DNA from: Croceimicrobium sp965656185
Lineage (GTDB): Bacteria > Bacteroidota > Bacteroidia > Flavobacteriales > Schleiferiaceae
Direction: 5' to 3'
Assembly (NCBI GenBank): GCA_965656185.1
Contig: CBFHJH010000002.1
Coordinates: 248,001 to 312,000, forward strand
DNA: 64,000 nt
Shown: positions 1 through 8,321 of the stretch, piece after piece
Numbering within the stretch: the first letter of the stretch is position 1
Layout: every line of letters starts with the position of its first letter
The notes under the pieces: generated by a model
Databases searched by the model: none
Told to the model about the DNA's origin: nothing
The model's input: only the letters and a program-made list of their open reading frames with translations
Position numbers and translations under genes: made by a program

Positions 1-300
1 AAAGATAATCCCCTCGTTCTTACCATGGGTATTCTCTACCGGAACTTTCGGATCTTGATGATCATGTCGCAATTAAATTCTCAAGGAGCAGCGGCCGATC
101 AATTAGCGAAACAAGCGGGAGTAAGTCCTTGGCAGGCTAAAGAATACCTTCCTGCTTTGTCGCATTACAATGTGCGTAGAATTGCCCGAATTATTGGATA
201 TTTGCGCGAAACCGATTTAAAATCAAAAGGAGTAAACAATAGTAGCACCAGCGACGCGGAGCTGCTTAAAGAATTACTCTTCAAAATATTTTACCAATAG
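1..300 (+). CDS. holA: DNA polymerase III subunit delta, C-terminal part (5' truncated by window edge)
   Basis: The reading frame is open from base 1, so the gene starts to the left of the window; about 99 residues are present. HolA is the clamp-loader delta subunit that opens the beta sliding clamp. The visible part is the all-helical C-terminal domain, with the family pattern of a short helical run (MGILYRNFRILMI) followed by a stretch resembling a winged helix (AKQAGVSPWQAKEYLPAL) and a final helix ending in KELLFKIFYQ. The catalytic ATPase-like domain is outside the window. The next gene starts 17 bases downstream on the same strand. The assignment rests on the C-terminus only. Confidence 0.8.
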   Translation, partial: KDNPLVLTMGILYRNFRILMIMSQLNSQGAAADQLAKQAGVSPWQAKEYLPALSHYNVRRIARIIGYLRETDLKSKGVNNSSTSDAELLKELLFKIFYQ

Positions 301-317
301 ACCCTAAAGTAGAATCG

Positions 318-2645
318 ATGTCTAAATTCTCTGCCCTCCTATCGATCTTTTTACTCCTCTTTTCATGGGAGATCGCCGCTCAAGGAACCTTGCGTGGATT
401 TGTTTACGAAAAGGATAGCGAAGAACCGGTGCCTTTCGCCAATGTGGTGATCGATGGAACCACCTATGGCGCTAGTGCCTCCGAGAACGGTTATTATATT
501 ATCGATAAAGTACCAGCCGGTACCTATAAAGTTACTGCCAGCTTTGTGGGTTATGAGAACAATACCCAAGATGTAGTGGTAAGAGATGGTCAAATTGCAA
601 GTTTGAACTTTTACCTGAATGAAGGCTCGGAATTGTTGGAGGAGGTAGAGATATCTGCTGCTCGAGAGGAACGTGAGACCAAGGTACTAACCTCTGTGGT
701 TAATTTAGATCCCAAGGAGATCACCCGTTTCTCGGTAGGGGGTGATGCGGATATCATCAAGGCAGTACAGGTTTTACCGGGGGTTATTACCACGGGCGAC
801 CAAGGGGGGCAGCTTTATATTCGTGGTGGTGCTCCTATTCAAAACTTGATCCTCTTGGATGGTATGATCGTCTACAATCCCTTCCACAGTATTGGTTTTT
901 TCTCCGTATTTGATAATGATATTCTTCGCTCGGCCGATGTTTATACCGGGGGTTTCTCTGCGGAGTACGGCTCGCGAAACTCTGCGGTAATGGACGTGCG
1001 CACGCGTTCTGGAAACAGGAAGCGCCTGGCCGGTAAGGTCAATGCTTCTACCTATACTTCCAAACTATTACTCGAAGCACCTTTAGGCTCAAAGAACGAA
1101 CGCGGATTTTCCAATTCTTCTTTCTTGCTTTCGGCCAAGACCTCCTATTTAGATCAAAGTTCTCAACTCTTTTACCCTTACGTAGAAACCGAATTCGATG
1201 GTTTACCCTTCTCATTCACCGACTTCTACGGTAAATTTAGCTCGCAGGCCGATAATGGTTCGCAGGTAAACCTATTTGGGTTTAGCTTCGATGATGCGGT
1301 TCGCTACGGCAATAGTAATAGCATCGACTGGAACTCGGTGGGTTTGGGTGGCAATTTTGTGGTGATTCCCGCTACTTCCACTGTAATTATGTCGGGTGAC
1401 GCGAGCTACAGCGTCTATGATATTACTTCAATTGAAGGAGAACTATTGCAGACCTCTCGGATCTCTGGATTTAACGGAGGCTTAGATCTTACTTATTTCT
1501 TCCGCAAGAACGACGAACTTAAAGTAGGGGTGGAGGCCATTACTTACAGCACCGACTTTATGGTAGACGCTCCCTTAGGGCGTTCGGTAGAACTCGGTGA
1601 AAATACTACCGAATTAGGAACCTACGCACGCTATCGCTACGCTTCCAATCGTCTAATTGCCGAACCGAGCCTGCGCGTTCATTACTATGGAAGTCAGTCT
1701 GAAACTAGTATTGAGCCCCGCTTGGGCATAAAATATAATATCAACGATTGGTTGCGTCTTAAGGCCAGCGGTGGTTGGTATTCACAAAACTTGATGGCCG
1801 GTAACTCCGATCGTGACGTGGTGAATTTATTCTACGGCTTTTTAAGTGGAGTGCCCTTGGGCGATCTGCCTGATGATTTTCGTGGAGAAGAGATCACCAG
1901 CAGCTTGCAATTTGCTCAGCATGCGGTAGTCGGATTCGAGTTCGAATTATCGAAGAACCTCACCGTAAACTTAGAGGGTTACCTAAAAGACTTCAATCAG
2001 ATCACCAATTTGAACCGGAACAAAGTCTACGATGAAAGTAGCTCTGCGGCAGTGGGTAAGCCTGATATCTTGGTGAAGGACTTTATCGTAGAGCGCGGTT
2101 TAGCACGTGGTATCGACCTGCTCGTGAAATACAGCTCTAAAAATCTTTACCTCTGGGGCGCTTATTCTTATGGAATCATTACTCGCGACGACGGCATTCG
2201 CGAATACAATCCTAATTTCGACCGTCGTCACAATTTGAATTTAGTGGGTAACTACAGTTTTGGTAAAGATGATTCTTGGGAGTTCAGTTTGCGTTACAAC
2301 TTCGGTACGGGTTTCCCTTTTACGCCTACACAATTATTTTACAGCGAGCAGCCTTTCAGCGATGGCAGCGGACAGCCAAGTATCGATTACGACTATACCG
2401 ATGCCAATGGTCAGCCCGGTGTGCTTTACGGCGAGTTGAATACCCGTCGTTTACCCAATTACCACCGGGTGGATGTGAGTATCACCAAGCAGTATAAGAT
2501 CAATGAAAATCAGATGATCGAAGCTTCGGCCGGAGCTACCAATATTCTCAATTACCAGAATATTTTCTACTACGACCGGGAGCAGAACCGCAGAGTAGAT
2601 CAATTACCGATCATGCCAACGGTATCACTCAGCTATAGCTTCTAA
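318..2645 (+). CDS. TonB-dependent receptor with N-terminal carboxypeptidase-regulatory-like domain
   Basis: A 775-residue outer-membrane protein. Residues 1-22 are a signal peptide ending in AAQ. Residues about 23-110 are a carboxypeptidase-D-regulatory-like beta-sandwich (GFVYEKDSEEPVPFANV), typical of Bacteroidota receptors. A plug domain follows at about 125-235 (IKAVQVLPGV, LYIRGGAP, LLDGMIVYNP, GFSAEYGSRN), then a 22-strand-type barrel ending in the aromatic residues SYSF. Such receptors take up siderophores, vitamins or glycans with TonB energy. No SusD partner lies next to it, so the substrate cannot be named. It converges with the downstream glycosyltransferase, the two 3' ends overlapping by 4 bases. 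Confidence 0.93.
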   Translation: MSKFSALLSIFLLLFSWEIAAQGTLRGFVYEKDSEEPVPFANVVIDGTTYGASASENGYYIIDKVPAGTYKVTASFVGYENNTQDVVVRDGQIASLNFYLNEGSELLEEVEISAAREERETKVLTSVVNLDPKEITRFSVGGDADIIKAVQVLPGVITTGDQGGQLYIRGGAPIQNLILLDGMIVYNPFHSIGFFSVFDNDILRSADVYTGGFSAEYGSRNSAVMDVRTRSGNRKRLAGKVNASTYTSKLLLEAPLGSKNERGFSNSSFLLSAKTSYLDQSSQLFYPYVETEFDGLPFSFTDFYGKFSSQADNGSQVNLFGFSFDDAVRYGNSNSIDWNSVGLGGNFVVIPATSTVIMSGDASYSVYDITSIEGELLQTSRISGFNGGLDLTYFFRKNDELKVGVEAITYSTDFMVDAPLGRSVELGENTTELGTYARYRYASNRLIAEPSLRVHYYGSQSETSIEPRLGIKYNINDWLRLKASGGWYSQNLMAGNSDRDVVNLFYGFLSGVPLGDLPDDFRGEEITSSLQFAQHAVVGFEFELSKNLTVNLEGYLKDFNQITNLNRNKVYDESSSAAVGKPDILVKDFIVERGLARGIDLLVKYSSKNLYLWGAYSYGIITRDDGIREYNPNFDRRHNLNLVGNYSFGKDDSWEFSLRYNFGTGFPFTPTQLFYSEQPFSDGSGQPSIDYDYTDANGQPGVLYGELNTRRLPNYHRVDVSITKQYKINENQMIEASAGATNILNYQNIFYYDREQNRRVDQLPIMPTVSLSYSF

Positions 2646-3361
2646 GCGAATAGATTGTATTTCAATATGCAGTAGATCGCCCGGAAGCCGTCCTTCCAGT
2701 TGATCTTTTTTCCTTCGGCGAAAGTACGTCCGTAGTAGCTGATGCCAACTTCGTAGATCCGGATGCCGGGCACCCTGCTTATCTTGGCGGTTACTTCAGG
2801 CTCAAAACCAAATCGTTTCTCTTTCAGCTTTAACGACTGGACAATATCGGTCCTAAAAAGCTTGTAACAGGTTTCCATATCCGTTAAGTTCAAATTGGTG
2901 AACATATTTGAGAGGAAGGTGAGAAACTTATTGCCGATACTATGCCAGAAAAAGAGGATGCGGTGCGGATTTCCTCCCATAAAACGAGAGCCATAAACCA
3001 CATCGGCCACCCCATTTAAAGCTGGTTTAAGCAGAATGTTGAATTCCTTTGGATCGTATTCCAAATCGGCATCTTGGACGATACAGAAGTCGCCGCTGGC
3101 CTTAGCTATTCCGGTGTGCAATGCCGCCCCTTTACCCATATTCACCTCGTGTTTGAGGTAAATAAGGTTCATTTCTGGATGCTTCTCACGGTAGCTTTCC
3201 ACCTTTGCTTCGGTTTGATCGGTAGAACAGTCATTCACCACGATGATCTCCTTTTCAATGTTGTTGATCAATTGGGTGCTGCGTAATCGTTCCAGGATCG
3301 ATTCAACGTATTGTTCTTCGTTGTAAGCCGGAACAATGATAGAAAGCTTGTGTAAGGCCAT
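2642..3361 (-). CDS. Glycosyltransferase family 2 (polyprenyl-phosphate mannose/glucose synthase-like)
   Basis: A 239-residue GT-A fold enzyme. The N-terminus has the family 2 signature (IIVPAYNEEQYVESILERL) and a nucleotide/metal site DADLEYDP, the form seen in DPM1/GtrB-like polyprenyl-phosphate hexose synthases. No C-terminal transmembrane pair is present, unlike many GtrB proteins, so it is probably a peripheral membrane enzyme that loads a hexose on a lipid carrier for envelope glycans. It is monocistronic: a -7 box lies at 3378-3385 and the terminator of the upstream gene is just before it. The sugar and acceptor cannot be read from the sequence. Confidence 0.88.
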   Translation of the reverse strand: MALHKLSIIVPAYNEEQYVESILERLRSTQLINNIEKEIIVVNDCSTDQTEAKVESYREKHPEMNLIYLKHEVNMGKGAALHTGIAKASGDFCIVQDADLEYDPKEFNILLKPALNGVADVVYGSRFMGGNPHRILFFWHSIGNKFLTFLSNMFTNLNLTDMETCYKLFRTDIVQSLKLKEKRFGFEPEVTAKISRVPGIRIYEVGISYYGRTFAEGKKINWKDGFRAIYCILKYNLFA

Positions 3362-3377
3362 GATGCGGATTAGTCGG

Positions 3378-3385
3378 CAAAAATA
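3378..3385 (-). promoter_or_regulatory. Bacteroidota -7 box TATTTTTG for the glycosyltransferase
   Basis: The minus strand reads TATTTTTG, matching TAnnTTTG, 16 bases before the ATG at 3361 and just after the terminator of the gene upstream. No clear TTTG -33 element was found. Confidence 0.55.
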
Positions 3386-3390
3386 GGAAT

Positions 3391-3429
3391 AAAAAAAAAC
3401 CGCGCTGCCAATAGGGAGCGCGGCTTTTT
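3391..3429 (-). terminator. Rho-independent terminator of the small T9SS protein gene
   Basis: A perfect 7-bp stem (CCGCGCT at 3400-3406 with AGCGCGG at 3417-3423) with a 10-base loop. On the minus strand it is followed by nine T residues (3399-3391), 15 bases after the stop codon of the gene at 3445. A shorter T run on the other strand could make it bidirectional. Confidence 0.85.
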
Positions 3430-3444
3430 AATTGCTTGGTTTGT

Positions 3445-3855
3445 TTAGTACTTCAAGTAACGAATGCGTTTTTCATCTACCTGGATCAAATAGCTGCCGC
3501 GCTGGGCGGTGCTGATATCGATTCGTGCTACGCGCTGCCCTACTTGGGTGCTACCACGGTAAATTACATCCCCTGTAAAATCACTAATGATGACCGGCAG
3601 GGCACGGGTACTGCTAGGCAAGTTAATAGTGATCTCACCATTTCCCGGATTGGGGTATACACTTAGTTCGAACTGAAAGCCCGGACCACCGCTGGGCGGA
3701 GGGGTAATATCACCTTCTATCGGTTCGGTGGCGTATTCAAATTCGACCGTGGGGTTTTGGCTGTTTACAGTAGATTGCGCTTGGGCTGAAAAGGAAAGCC
3801 CCAACATAAGGAGGCCGCTTCCAAGAAAAGTTTTTAAGTAATTCATAGCTTTCAT
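3445..3855 (-). CDS. Very small secreted protein with T9SS type A sorting domain
   Basis: A 136-residue protein. Residues 1-26 form a signal peptide ending in SAQA. About 35 residues of acidic, proline-rich sequence (GDITPPPSGGPG) follow, then a C-terminal type IX secretion sorting domain of about 75 residues with the hallmark ELSVYPNPGNGEITI and a final segment GSYLIQVDEKRIRYLKY. Almost nothing is left as cargo once the signal peptide and sorting domain are removed. ATG codons at 3855 and 3846 are both possible starts. It is followed by a strong terminator and is probably transcribed alone. Function unknown. Confidence 0.85.
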   Translation of the reverse strand: MKAMNYLKTFLGSGLLMLGLSFSAQAQSTVNSQNPTVEFEYATEPIEGDITPPPSGGPGFQFELSVYPNPGNGEITINLPSSTRALPVIISDFTGDVIYRGSTQVGQRVARIDISTAQRGSYLIQVDEKRIRYLKY

Positions 3856-3971
3856 TTTTAGTTTTAGTTTCGAATACGAAGTTCACCATAATGACAGCCT
3901 AGACCTTGTGGATAGTTGCCTCTGTTTTGTTAAAGATGCGTTAAAGGCTTAATTCCAAGGCTTCAGCGCCT

Positions 3972-3979
3972 TACTTTTG
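3972..3979 (+). promoter_or_regulatory. -7 box TACTTTTG directly before the histidine kinase start
   Basis: A perfect TAnnTTTG whose final G is only 4 bases before the ATG at 3984, so the transcript would be leaderless or nearly so. No good -33 TTTG is seen at the expected distance. Confidence 0.5.
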
Positions 3980-3983
3980 AAAC

Positions 3984-5483
3984 ATGTCCCGATCTAAACA
4001 AGGCGCCAAACGCTTAAATTGGTTAATCCTGCTTATGACTCTTTCCTTGCTCGGCGTAACGGCTATTCAGGCCTATTGGCTTAAGAATGCCTATGACTTG
4101 CGCGAAGAGAAATTTGAAAGCGAAGTAAGTCAGGCGATCGAAGAAGTATCGGCCCGGGTGGATAAGCTGGAGTCGATGCGCTTTCTCTTTAACAGTTTCA
4201 GCGTAAAGCCTTTCTTTAGTGAAAACTTAGGGCTCTCTACCACCGACTCGGGAGACGGGAACTTAAGGCTAACCATGCGCCTAGGGCCAGATACGGTGGT
4301 CGTGTACAATAGTGATCCACAAGATTCTTTGCTCGATCAGGAAGTTCAGAGCGTTGAGGTCTTTCGCACGCGACCAGATCAAATGATGCGAAAAGGAGCC
4401 CAGTTAGATATGCTTCTGCGCAAAATGGTGCGCTTCGAAATGTCGCGCCGTTTTAAGGATTCTACTTGGATGGACCCTTATACTATCGATTCGCTACTCA
4501 GTTTTGAATTAAAATCGCGCAGTATAGACCTCCCTTACGAGTTTTCGGTGTCTAATGAGAAGGAGATCATTATGAGCTCCGATAACTGGAATCCTAAAGA
4601 CCACCAACATACGGCCACCTTGTTCCCAAACGACATCTTAAGTAATGAGATCCTATCGGTAAGCTTCCCTTCTAAGGCAAACTACATTTTGCAATCCTTA
4701 GGGGTAATGTTATTGGTGTCGCTACTTTTCACCATTGCCATCGTTTATACTTTTTACCGCACCTTGAGCTTTTCATTGCGTCAGAAGCGTATCAGCGAAA
4801 TCAAGACCGATTTCATTAATAATATGACCCACGAGTTCAAAACTCCGATCGCAACCATCAACCTTGCCATAGATGCTTTACGTAATCCTAAAGTAATGGG
4901 AGATAAAAATCGCATTGAGCATTATGGCAATATGATAAAACAGGAGAACCAACGTATGAATTTGCAGGTGGAAAGCGTTCTACGCATGGCTTTGCTGGAT
5001 AAACAAGAATTAAATTTAGATTTTAAACGCACCGAGGTGATGGAATTGGTGCAGTCCTGTTTAGATCATATCAGCCTTAGCTTAGAAGATAAAGGAGGCC
5101 GCTTGCAACGTTTCTTTAATGATAAGGAACGTTATTTGATGTTAGACGCCAATCATATATCCAATACGATTATCAATATATTGGATAATGCCATAAAATA
5201 TTCGGTGGGTGCCCCAGAAATTAAGGTGGTCACCGAGAGCACTAAGAATCATTTTATTTTGATCATTAGTGATAAGGGACTAGGGATGACCAAGGAGGAA
5301 CAGAAGCACATCTTTGATCGCTTCTACCGCGTGAGTGCCGGTGATCTGCACAATATAAAAGGGCATGGCTTAGGTTTGAGCTATGCCAAGGGTATTGTGG
5401 AAGCTCACGGCGGACGAATCGAGGTGGAAAGTGAAAAAGGAAAGGGCTCTAAGTTTTACATCTATTTACCAATTAACTCTTGA
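3984..5483 (+). CDS. Sensor histidine kinase, RprX-like
   Basis: A 499-residue membrane kinase. A transmembrane helix lies at about 13-33, a periplasmic sensor region at about 35-235 without a recognised fold, and a second transmembrane helix at about 238-258. The dimerisation/phosphoacceptor helix follows, with His283 in NNMTHEFKTPIATI. The ATPase domain has the N box (INILDNAIKYS), G1 (DKGLGM), F region and G2 (GHGLGLSYAKGI). The order and paired regulator resemble RprX/RprY of Bacteroides. The regulator ATG begins 2 bases after this stop codon, so the pair is one operon. The stimulus is not evident. Confidence 0.93.
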   Translation: MSRSKQGAKRLNWLILLMTLSLLGVTAIQAYWLKNAYDLREEKFESEVSQAIEEVSARVDKLESMRFLFNSFSVKPFFSENLGLSTTDSGDGNLRLTMRLGPDTVVVYNSDPQDSLLDQEVQSVEVFRTRPDQMMRKGAQLDMLLRKMVRFEMSRRFKDSTWMDPYTIDSLLSFELKSRSIDLPYEFSVSNEKEIIMSSDNWNPKDHQHTATLFPNDILSNEILSVSFPSKANYILQSLGVMLLVSLLFTIAIVYTFYRTLSFSLRQKRISEIKTDFINNMTHEFKTPIATINLAIDALRNPKVMGDKNRIEHYGNMIKQENQRMNLQVESVLRMALLDKQELNLDFKRTEVMELVQSCLDHISLSLEDKGGRLQRFFNDKERYLMLDANHISNTIINILDNAIKYSVGAPEIKVVTESTKNHFILIISDKGLGMTKEEQKHIFDRFYRVSAGDLHNIKGHGLGLSYAKGIVEAHGGRIEVESEKGKGSKFYIYLPINS

Positions 5484-5484
5484 G

Positions 5485-6180
5485 ATGAGCAAAAGTATTA
5501 GCGTTTTATTAGCAGAAGATGACCCTAACTTTGGTGCGGTCCTACGTGATTATCTAGAATTAAATGAATTTGAAGTAAGCCTGGCTACCGACGGTCTTGA
5601 AGCCCTACGGGAGTTTAAATCGGGCAAGGAATTCGACCTCTGTATTCTCGATGTTATGATGCCTCATAAAGACGGTTTTACCCTGGCTAGCGACATTCGT
5701 AAGATCGATGGTGATATTCCCCTTATTTTTCTCACTGCCAAAAGTATGAAAGAGGATATGCTCAAAGGTTTTCAGCTTGGCGCGGATGATTACCTCACCA
5801 AACCATTCGATAGCGAAGTTTTACTTTATAAGATCAAAGCGCTTCTCAATCGCAAGATCGGAGAGCAGGAGGAGGAACAAACCCACTTTAAGATCGGACG
5901 TTTCGAATACGATTCGGAAATGCGGGTGCTAAGGCTGGGCAAAGACGAAAGGAAGCTAAGCCCCAAGGAAGGAGCATTATTGAAACTATTGGCCGAGAAC
6001 AAGAATAATTTGGTGAAGCGCAGTACCGCCCTCAATAAGATCTGGAAAGACGATAATTACTTTACCGGGCGCAGTATGGACGTATACCTTGCCAAGGTTC
6101 GAAAATACTTAAAGGATGACCCTAAGGTGGCCATTGTTAATGTGCATTCGGAGGGTTTCCGTTTGGTAGAAGACCTGTAG
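5485..6180 (+). CDS. OmpR-family response regulator, RprY-like
   Basis: A 232-residue regulator, started at the ATG at 5485, because the upstream in-frame sequence lies inside the kinase gene. The receiver domain occupies residues 1-120, with acidic pocket E11-D12-D13, phospho-acceptor D56 (CILDVMMP), a Thr switch residue (IFLTAKS) and Lys in LTKPFD. A trans_reg_C winged-helix DNA-binding domain occupies about 135-230 (LSPKEGALLKLLAENKNN; SMDVYLAKVRKYL). It is the cognate partner of the kinase directly upstream and is followed by a strong terminator. Confidence 0.95.
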   Translation: MSKSISVLLAEDDPNFGAVLRDYLELNEFEVSLATDGLEALREFKSGKEFDLCILDVMMPHKDGFTLASDIRKIDGDIPLIFLTAKSMKEDMLKGFQLGADDYLTKPFDSEVLLYKIKALLNRKIGEQEEEQTHFKIGRFEYDSEMRVLRLGKDERKLSPKEGALLKLLAENKNNLVKRSTALNKIWKDDNYFTGRSMDVYLAKVRKYLKDDPKVAIVNVHSEGFRLVEDL

Positions 6181-6210
6181 CGTTTAGCCCAAGCGATAAG
6201 TCAAATAATA

Positions 6211-6235
6211 GGACGGTTTTTACCGTCCTTTTTTT
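6211..6235 (+). terminator. Rho-independent terminator of the two-component operon
   Basis: GGACGG (6211-6216) pairs with CCGTCC (6223-6228) over a 6-base loop and is followed by seven T residues, 30 bases after the regulator stop codon. Confidence 0.85.
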
Positions 6236-6291
6236 GTGAAATTAAGAGGGTACACGCCTCCTCTCCTGCCTTAGCTGGGGCTATTTTCAAA

Positions 6292-6323
6292 CCCTGCAAC
6301 CCTGCAACCCTGCAACCTCGCAG
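6292..6323. repeat. Short tandem repeat of CCCTGCAA, three perfect copies plus a decayed one
   Basis: CCCTGCAA occurs at 6292-6299, 6300-6307 and 6308-6315, followed by a variant CCTCGCAG at 6316-6323. It fills the gap between the two-component operon terminator and the DUF2452 gene. The 8-base unit is not a multiple of three and the stretch lies outside any gene. Confidence 0.8.
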
Positions 6324-6333
6324 CCGCATGGCC

Positions 6334-6780
6334 CTATCCCTTGGCCAAAATCTCCCAGGTATGATCGGCCAATAGCTTTACCGTGTAAAGAAACTCCTTA
6401 AACTTAGGCTTGGCCCATTCATCGGGAGCGATCATGGATAAAACGGCCTCTTCTTCTTCGTTGAGGTAGAGGTGGTAAACGTGGTTTATTTCCGGTTTGA
6501 AGCTCATCTTGGCCGCGTATATCATCGCCGCTAATTCCTTGCGGTCTTGGATCTCTTTCGCTTGGCGTGCCAAGAGGTCGATCTGTTCTTTGATCTGATC
6601 CAGTTGCATGTCGGTCTGCTCCTCCATGGCTGTGAGGGCCCGGCTGCGTACCATCCCTTCCTTTGTAGGCTTAATAACCGCTCCACCTACCGTATGCGCA
6701 TAGGGCAGGGTAGAAGGGTTCTCGGTGATCTTATCCCTATCAATGGGATTGATGAAATCTTTCTTTTCCGAATCAGTCAT
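6334..6780 (-). CDS. DUF2452 domain-containing protein
   Basis: A 148-residue soluble protein recognised as the DUF2452 family by its N-terminal signature (FINPIDRDKITENPSTLPYAH), an amphipathic helix (DQIKEQIDLLARQAKEIQDR) and a C-terminal region with YHLYLNEEEEAVLSMIAPDEW. No signal peptide or membrane segment is seen. The family is widespread in Bacteroidota with no assigned biochemical role. Its start overlaps the end of the photolyase gene by 8 bases, so it is the last gene of the photolyase operon and translationally coupled to it. Confidence 0.85.
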   Translation of the reverse strand: MTDSEKKDFINPIDRDKITENPSTLPYAHTVGGAVIKPTKEGMVRSRALTAMEEQTDMQLDQIKEQIDLLARQAKEIQDRKELAAMIYAAKMSFKPEINHVYHLYLNEEEEAVLSMIAPDEWAKPKFKEFLYTVKLLADHTWEILAKG

Positions 6781-8320
6781 GCTTACTTGACCTTTTAGTA
6801 CTTAAAATTGTTCGTGTCCTTCGATCAATATTTCGGTTAGCTGTGGTATGCCGCTGCAAGATACGCCCGTTTTCCTTTTGCACCAGCGGGTCTTTTTTCA
6901 TTTCCCAGAGTCTTTCCCGTGCCTTTTCGTGGGCTTTTTTTAAGTCAATAATTGGGGCAGGGTAGTCACGGTCTAATTTAAAATTGTAAAACTGTTCTTC
7001 CAGTGGACTCAATTGCCACGGTTGATGGACGATTTCGTCGGGTAGAGCGGCCAATTCTGGGAGCCACTCGCGAATGAATTTTGCAGCGGGATCTTTTTCC
7101 AAGCTTTGTTTTAAGGGATTATAGATTCTCAAGGTATTGATGCCGGTTACGCCACTTTGCATCTGGAACTGTGGGATATGAATTCCTGGTATATAATCTA
7201 AAAAGGCCGAGGCCAGAGTGGGATGCCCACTTTGCCAAGGTTGCCATAATAAGTGACTGAGAAAACTTACCAACATGGCCCTCATCCTAAAGTTGAGATA
7301 GCCGGTGGCTTTTACGGCCCGCATGCTGGCGTCTACGAGCGGGAAACCGGTCTGACCTCCCTGCCAAGCTTTTAATAGTTTAGGATCGCTTTCGGTACGG
7401 ATGCGATCGAAACCCCGATTGAGGTTTTCTTCCTCCATGCGATCTTCCATTTCAAATTTTTGGATGAAATGAGAATGCCAGTGCAAACGGGATATAAATG
7501 CCTGGTGCTCGCGTTTATTTCGAGACTGGTCATATCCTGCCAGAGCCGCCTGGTAAATTTGACGGAGACTTAGATTGCCCCAGGCCAAGGCTACCGAAAG
7601 GCGAGAGCAATATTTGCGGCTAAGGTCTGGTTCGCCGATATGGGTTTGATAACCATATATATCCTGAGCAAGGAAGTGCTCGAGTCTGTTTTGGGCTGCT
7701 TTTTCGCCCACCGCGATAAAGGATTTAGGCCATTGGCGCAATTCCGCTTCTAACTCCGTTTCAAGAGCAAAGTGTTGCTCCAGCGCCTTTTTCAAGTTAT
7801 GCCACTGGGTATCAGCAGGAAAAGGAATCTTTTCGGCTTCAATTATTTTTTGACCCTTTTGCATGTATTCCCGCCATTGCTCATCCCATTGTGCCCGATT
7901 CTTCAAACCGCGCTTTACTCCATTATGGTCGAATTCATGCCACTGCACCCCTTTAGCGCTGCAGAGTTTTTGAAGTCTTTGGTCGCGCTGATAGCTAACA
8001 CTTATACCGTGTTCTTGATGGGAGAAAACCGCAGCAACCGGATAATTCGCAAAAAGGTAATCAAACACTTGATCTGCCGCCGGAGCGTGACAGAGAAGAA
8101 TCTCACGACTTTGGGAAGCTAGGGCGCGATTCATTTCTTGTAGGGAATGGTATTGGGCCTGCCAATGCCTCAGACCAAAATCATGCGCTGAGCGTAGGAT
8201 TTCTTCAAAGCAAAATAAAATGACTAAGGGTTTATCCGCTTTGATCGCTGCATTGAGAGCATCATGATCTTGCCAGCGCAAATCGCGCTTGAGCCAGAGG
8301 ATATTAATGGCCTCGGCCAT
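6773..8320 (-). CDS. Deoxyribodipyrimidine photolyase / cryptochrome family protein
   Basis: A 515-residue flavoprotein. Residues 1-150 form the alpha/beta antenna domain (NILWLKRDLRWQDHDAL at the start). A helical linker and the FAD-binding domain follow, with motifs TGFPLVDASMRAVKATGYL, the helix LLWQPWQSG, and SAFLDYIPGIHIPQFQMQSG. These proteins repair pyrimidine dimers with blue light or act as light sensors; the sequence does not separate the two roles. The C-terminal 40 residues are basic and Arg/Lys-rich. It lies in a four-gene operon with an SRPBCC protein, a DUF429 protein and a DUF2452 protein. Confidence 0.9.
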   Translation of the reverse strand: MAEAINILWLKRDLRWQDHDALNAAIKADKPLVILFCFEEILRSAHDFGLRHWQAQYHSLQEMNRALASQSREILLCHAPAADQVFDYLFANYPVAAVFSHQEHGISVSYQRDQRLQKLCSAKGVQWHEFDHNGVKRGLKNRAQWDEQWREYMQKGQKIIEAEKIPFPADTQWHNLKKALEQHFALETELEAELRQWPKSFIAVGEKAAQNRLEHFLAQDIYGYQTHIGEPDLSRKYCSRLSVALAWGNLSLRQIYQAALAGYDQSRNKREHQAFISRLHWHSHFIQKFEMEDRMEEENLNRGFDRIRTESDPKLLKAWQGGQTGFPLVDASMRAVKATGYLNFRMRAMLVSFLSHLLWQPWQSGHPTLASAFLDYIPGIHIPQFQMQSGVTGINTLRIYNPLKQSLEKDPAAKFIREWLPELAALPDEIVHQPWQLSPLEEQFYNFKLDRDYPAPIIDLKKAHEKARERLWEMKKDPLVQKENGRILQRHTTANRNIDRRTRTILSTKRSSKHD

Positions 8321-8321
8321 C

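Noticed and set aside
5383..5484. Upstream in-frame extension of the response regulator
   Set aside because: It overlaps the histidine kinase catalytic domain in another frame, and the receiver domain starts at the ATG at 5485.
7772..8122. A 116-codon plus-strand open frame inside the photolyase gene
   Set aside because: It is antisense to the conserved photolyase N-terminal domain and has no family features.
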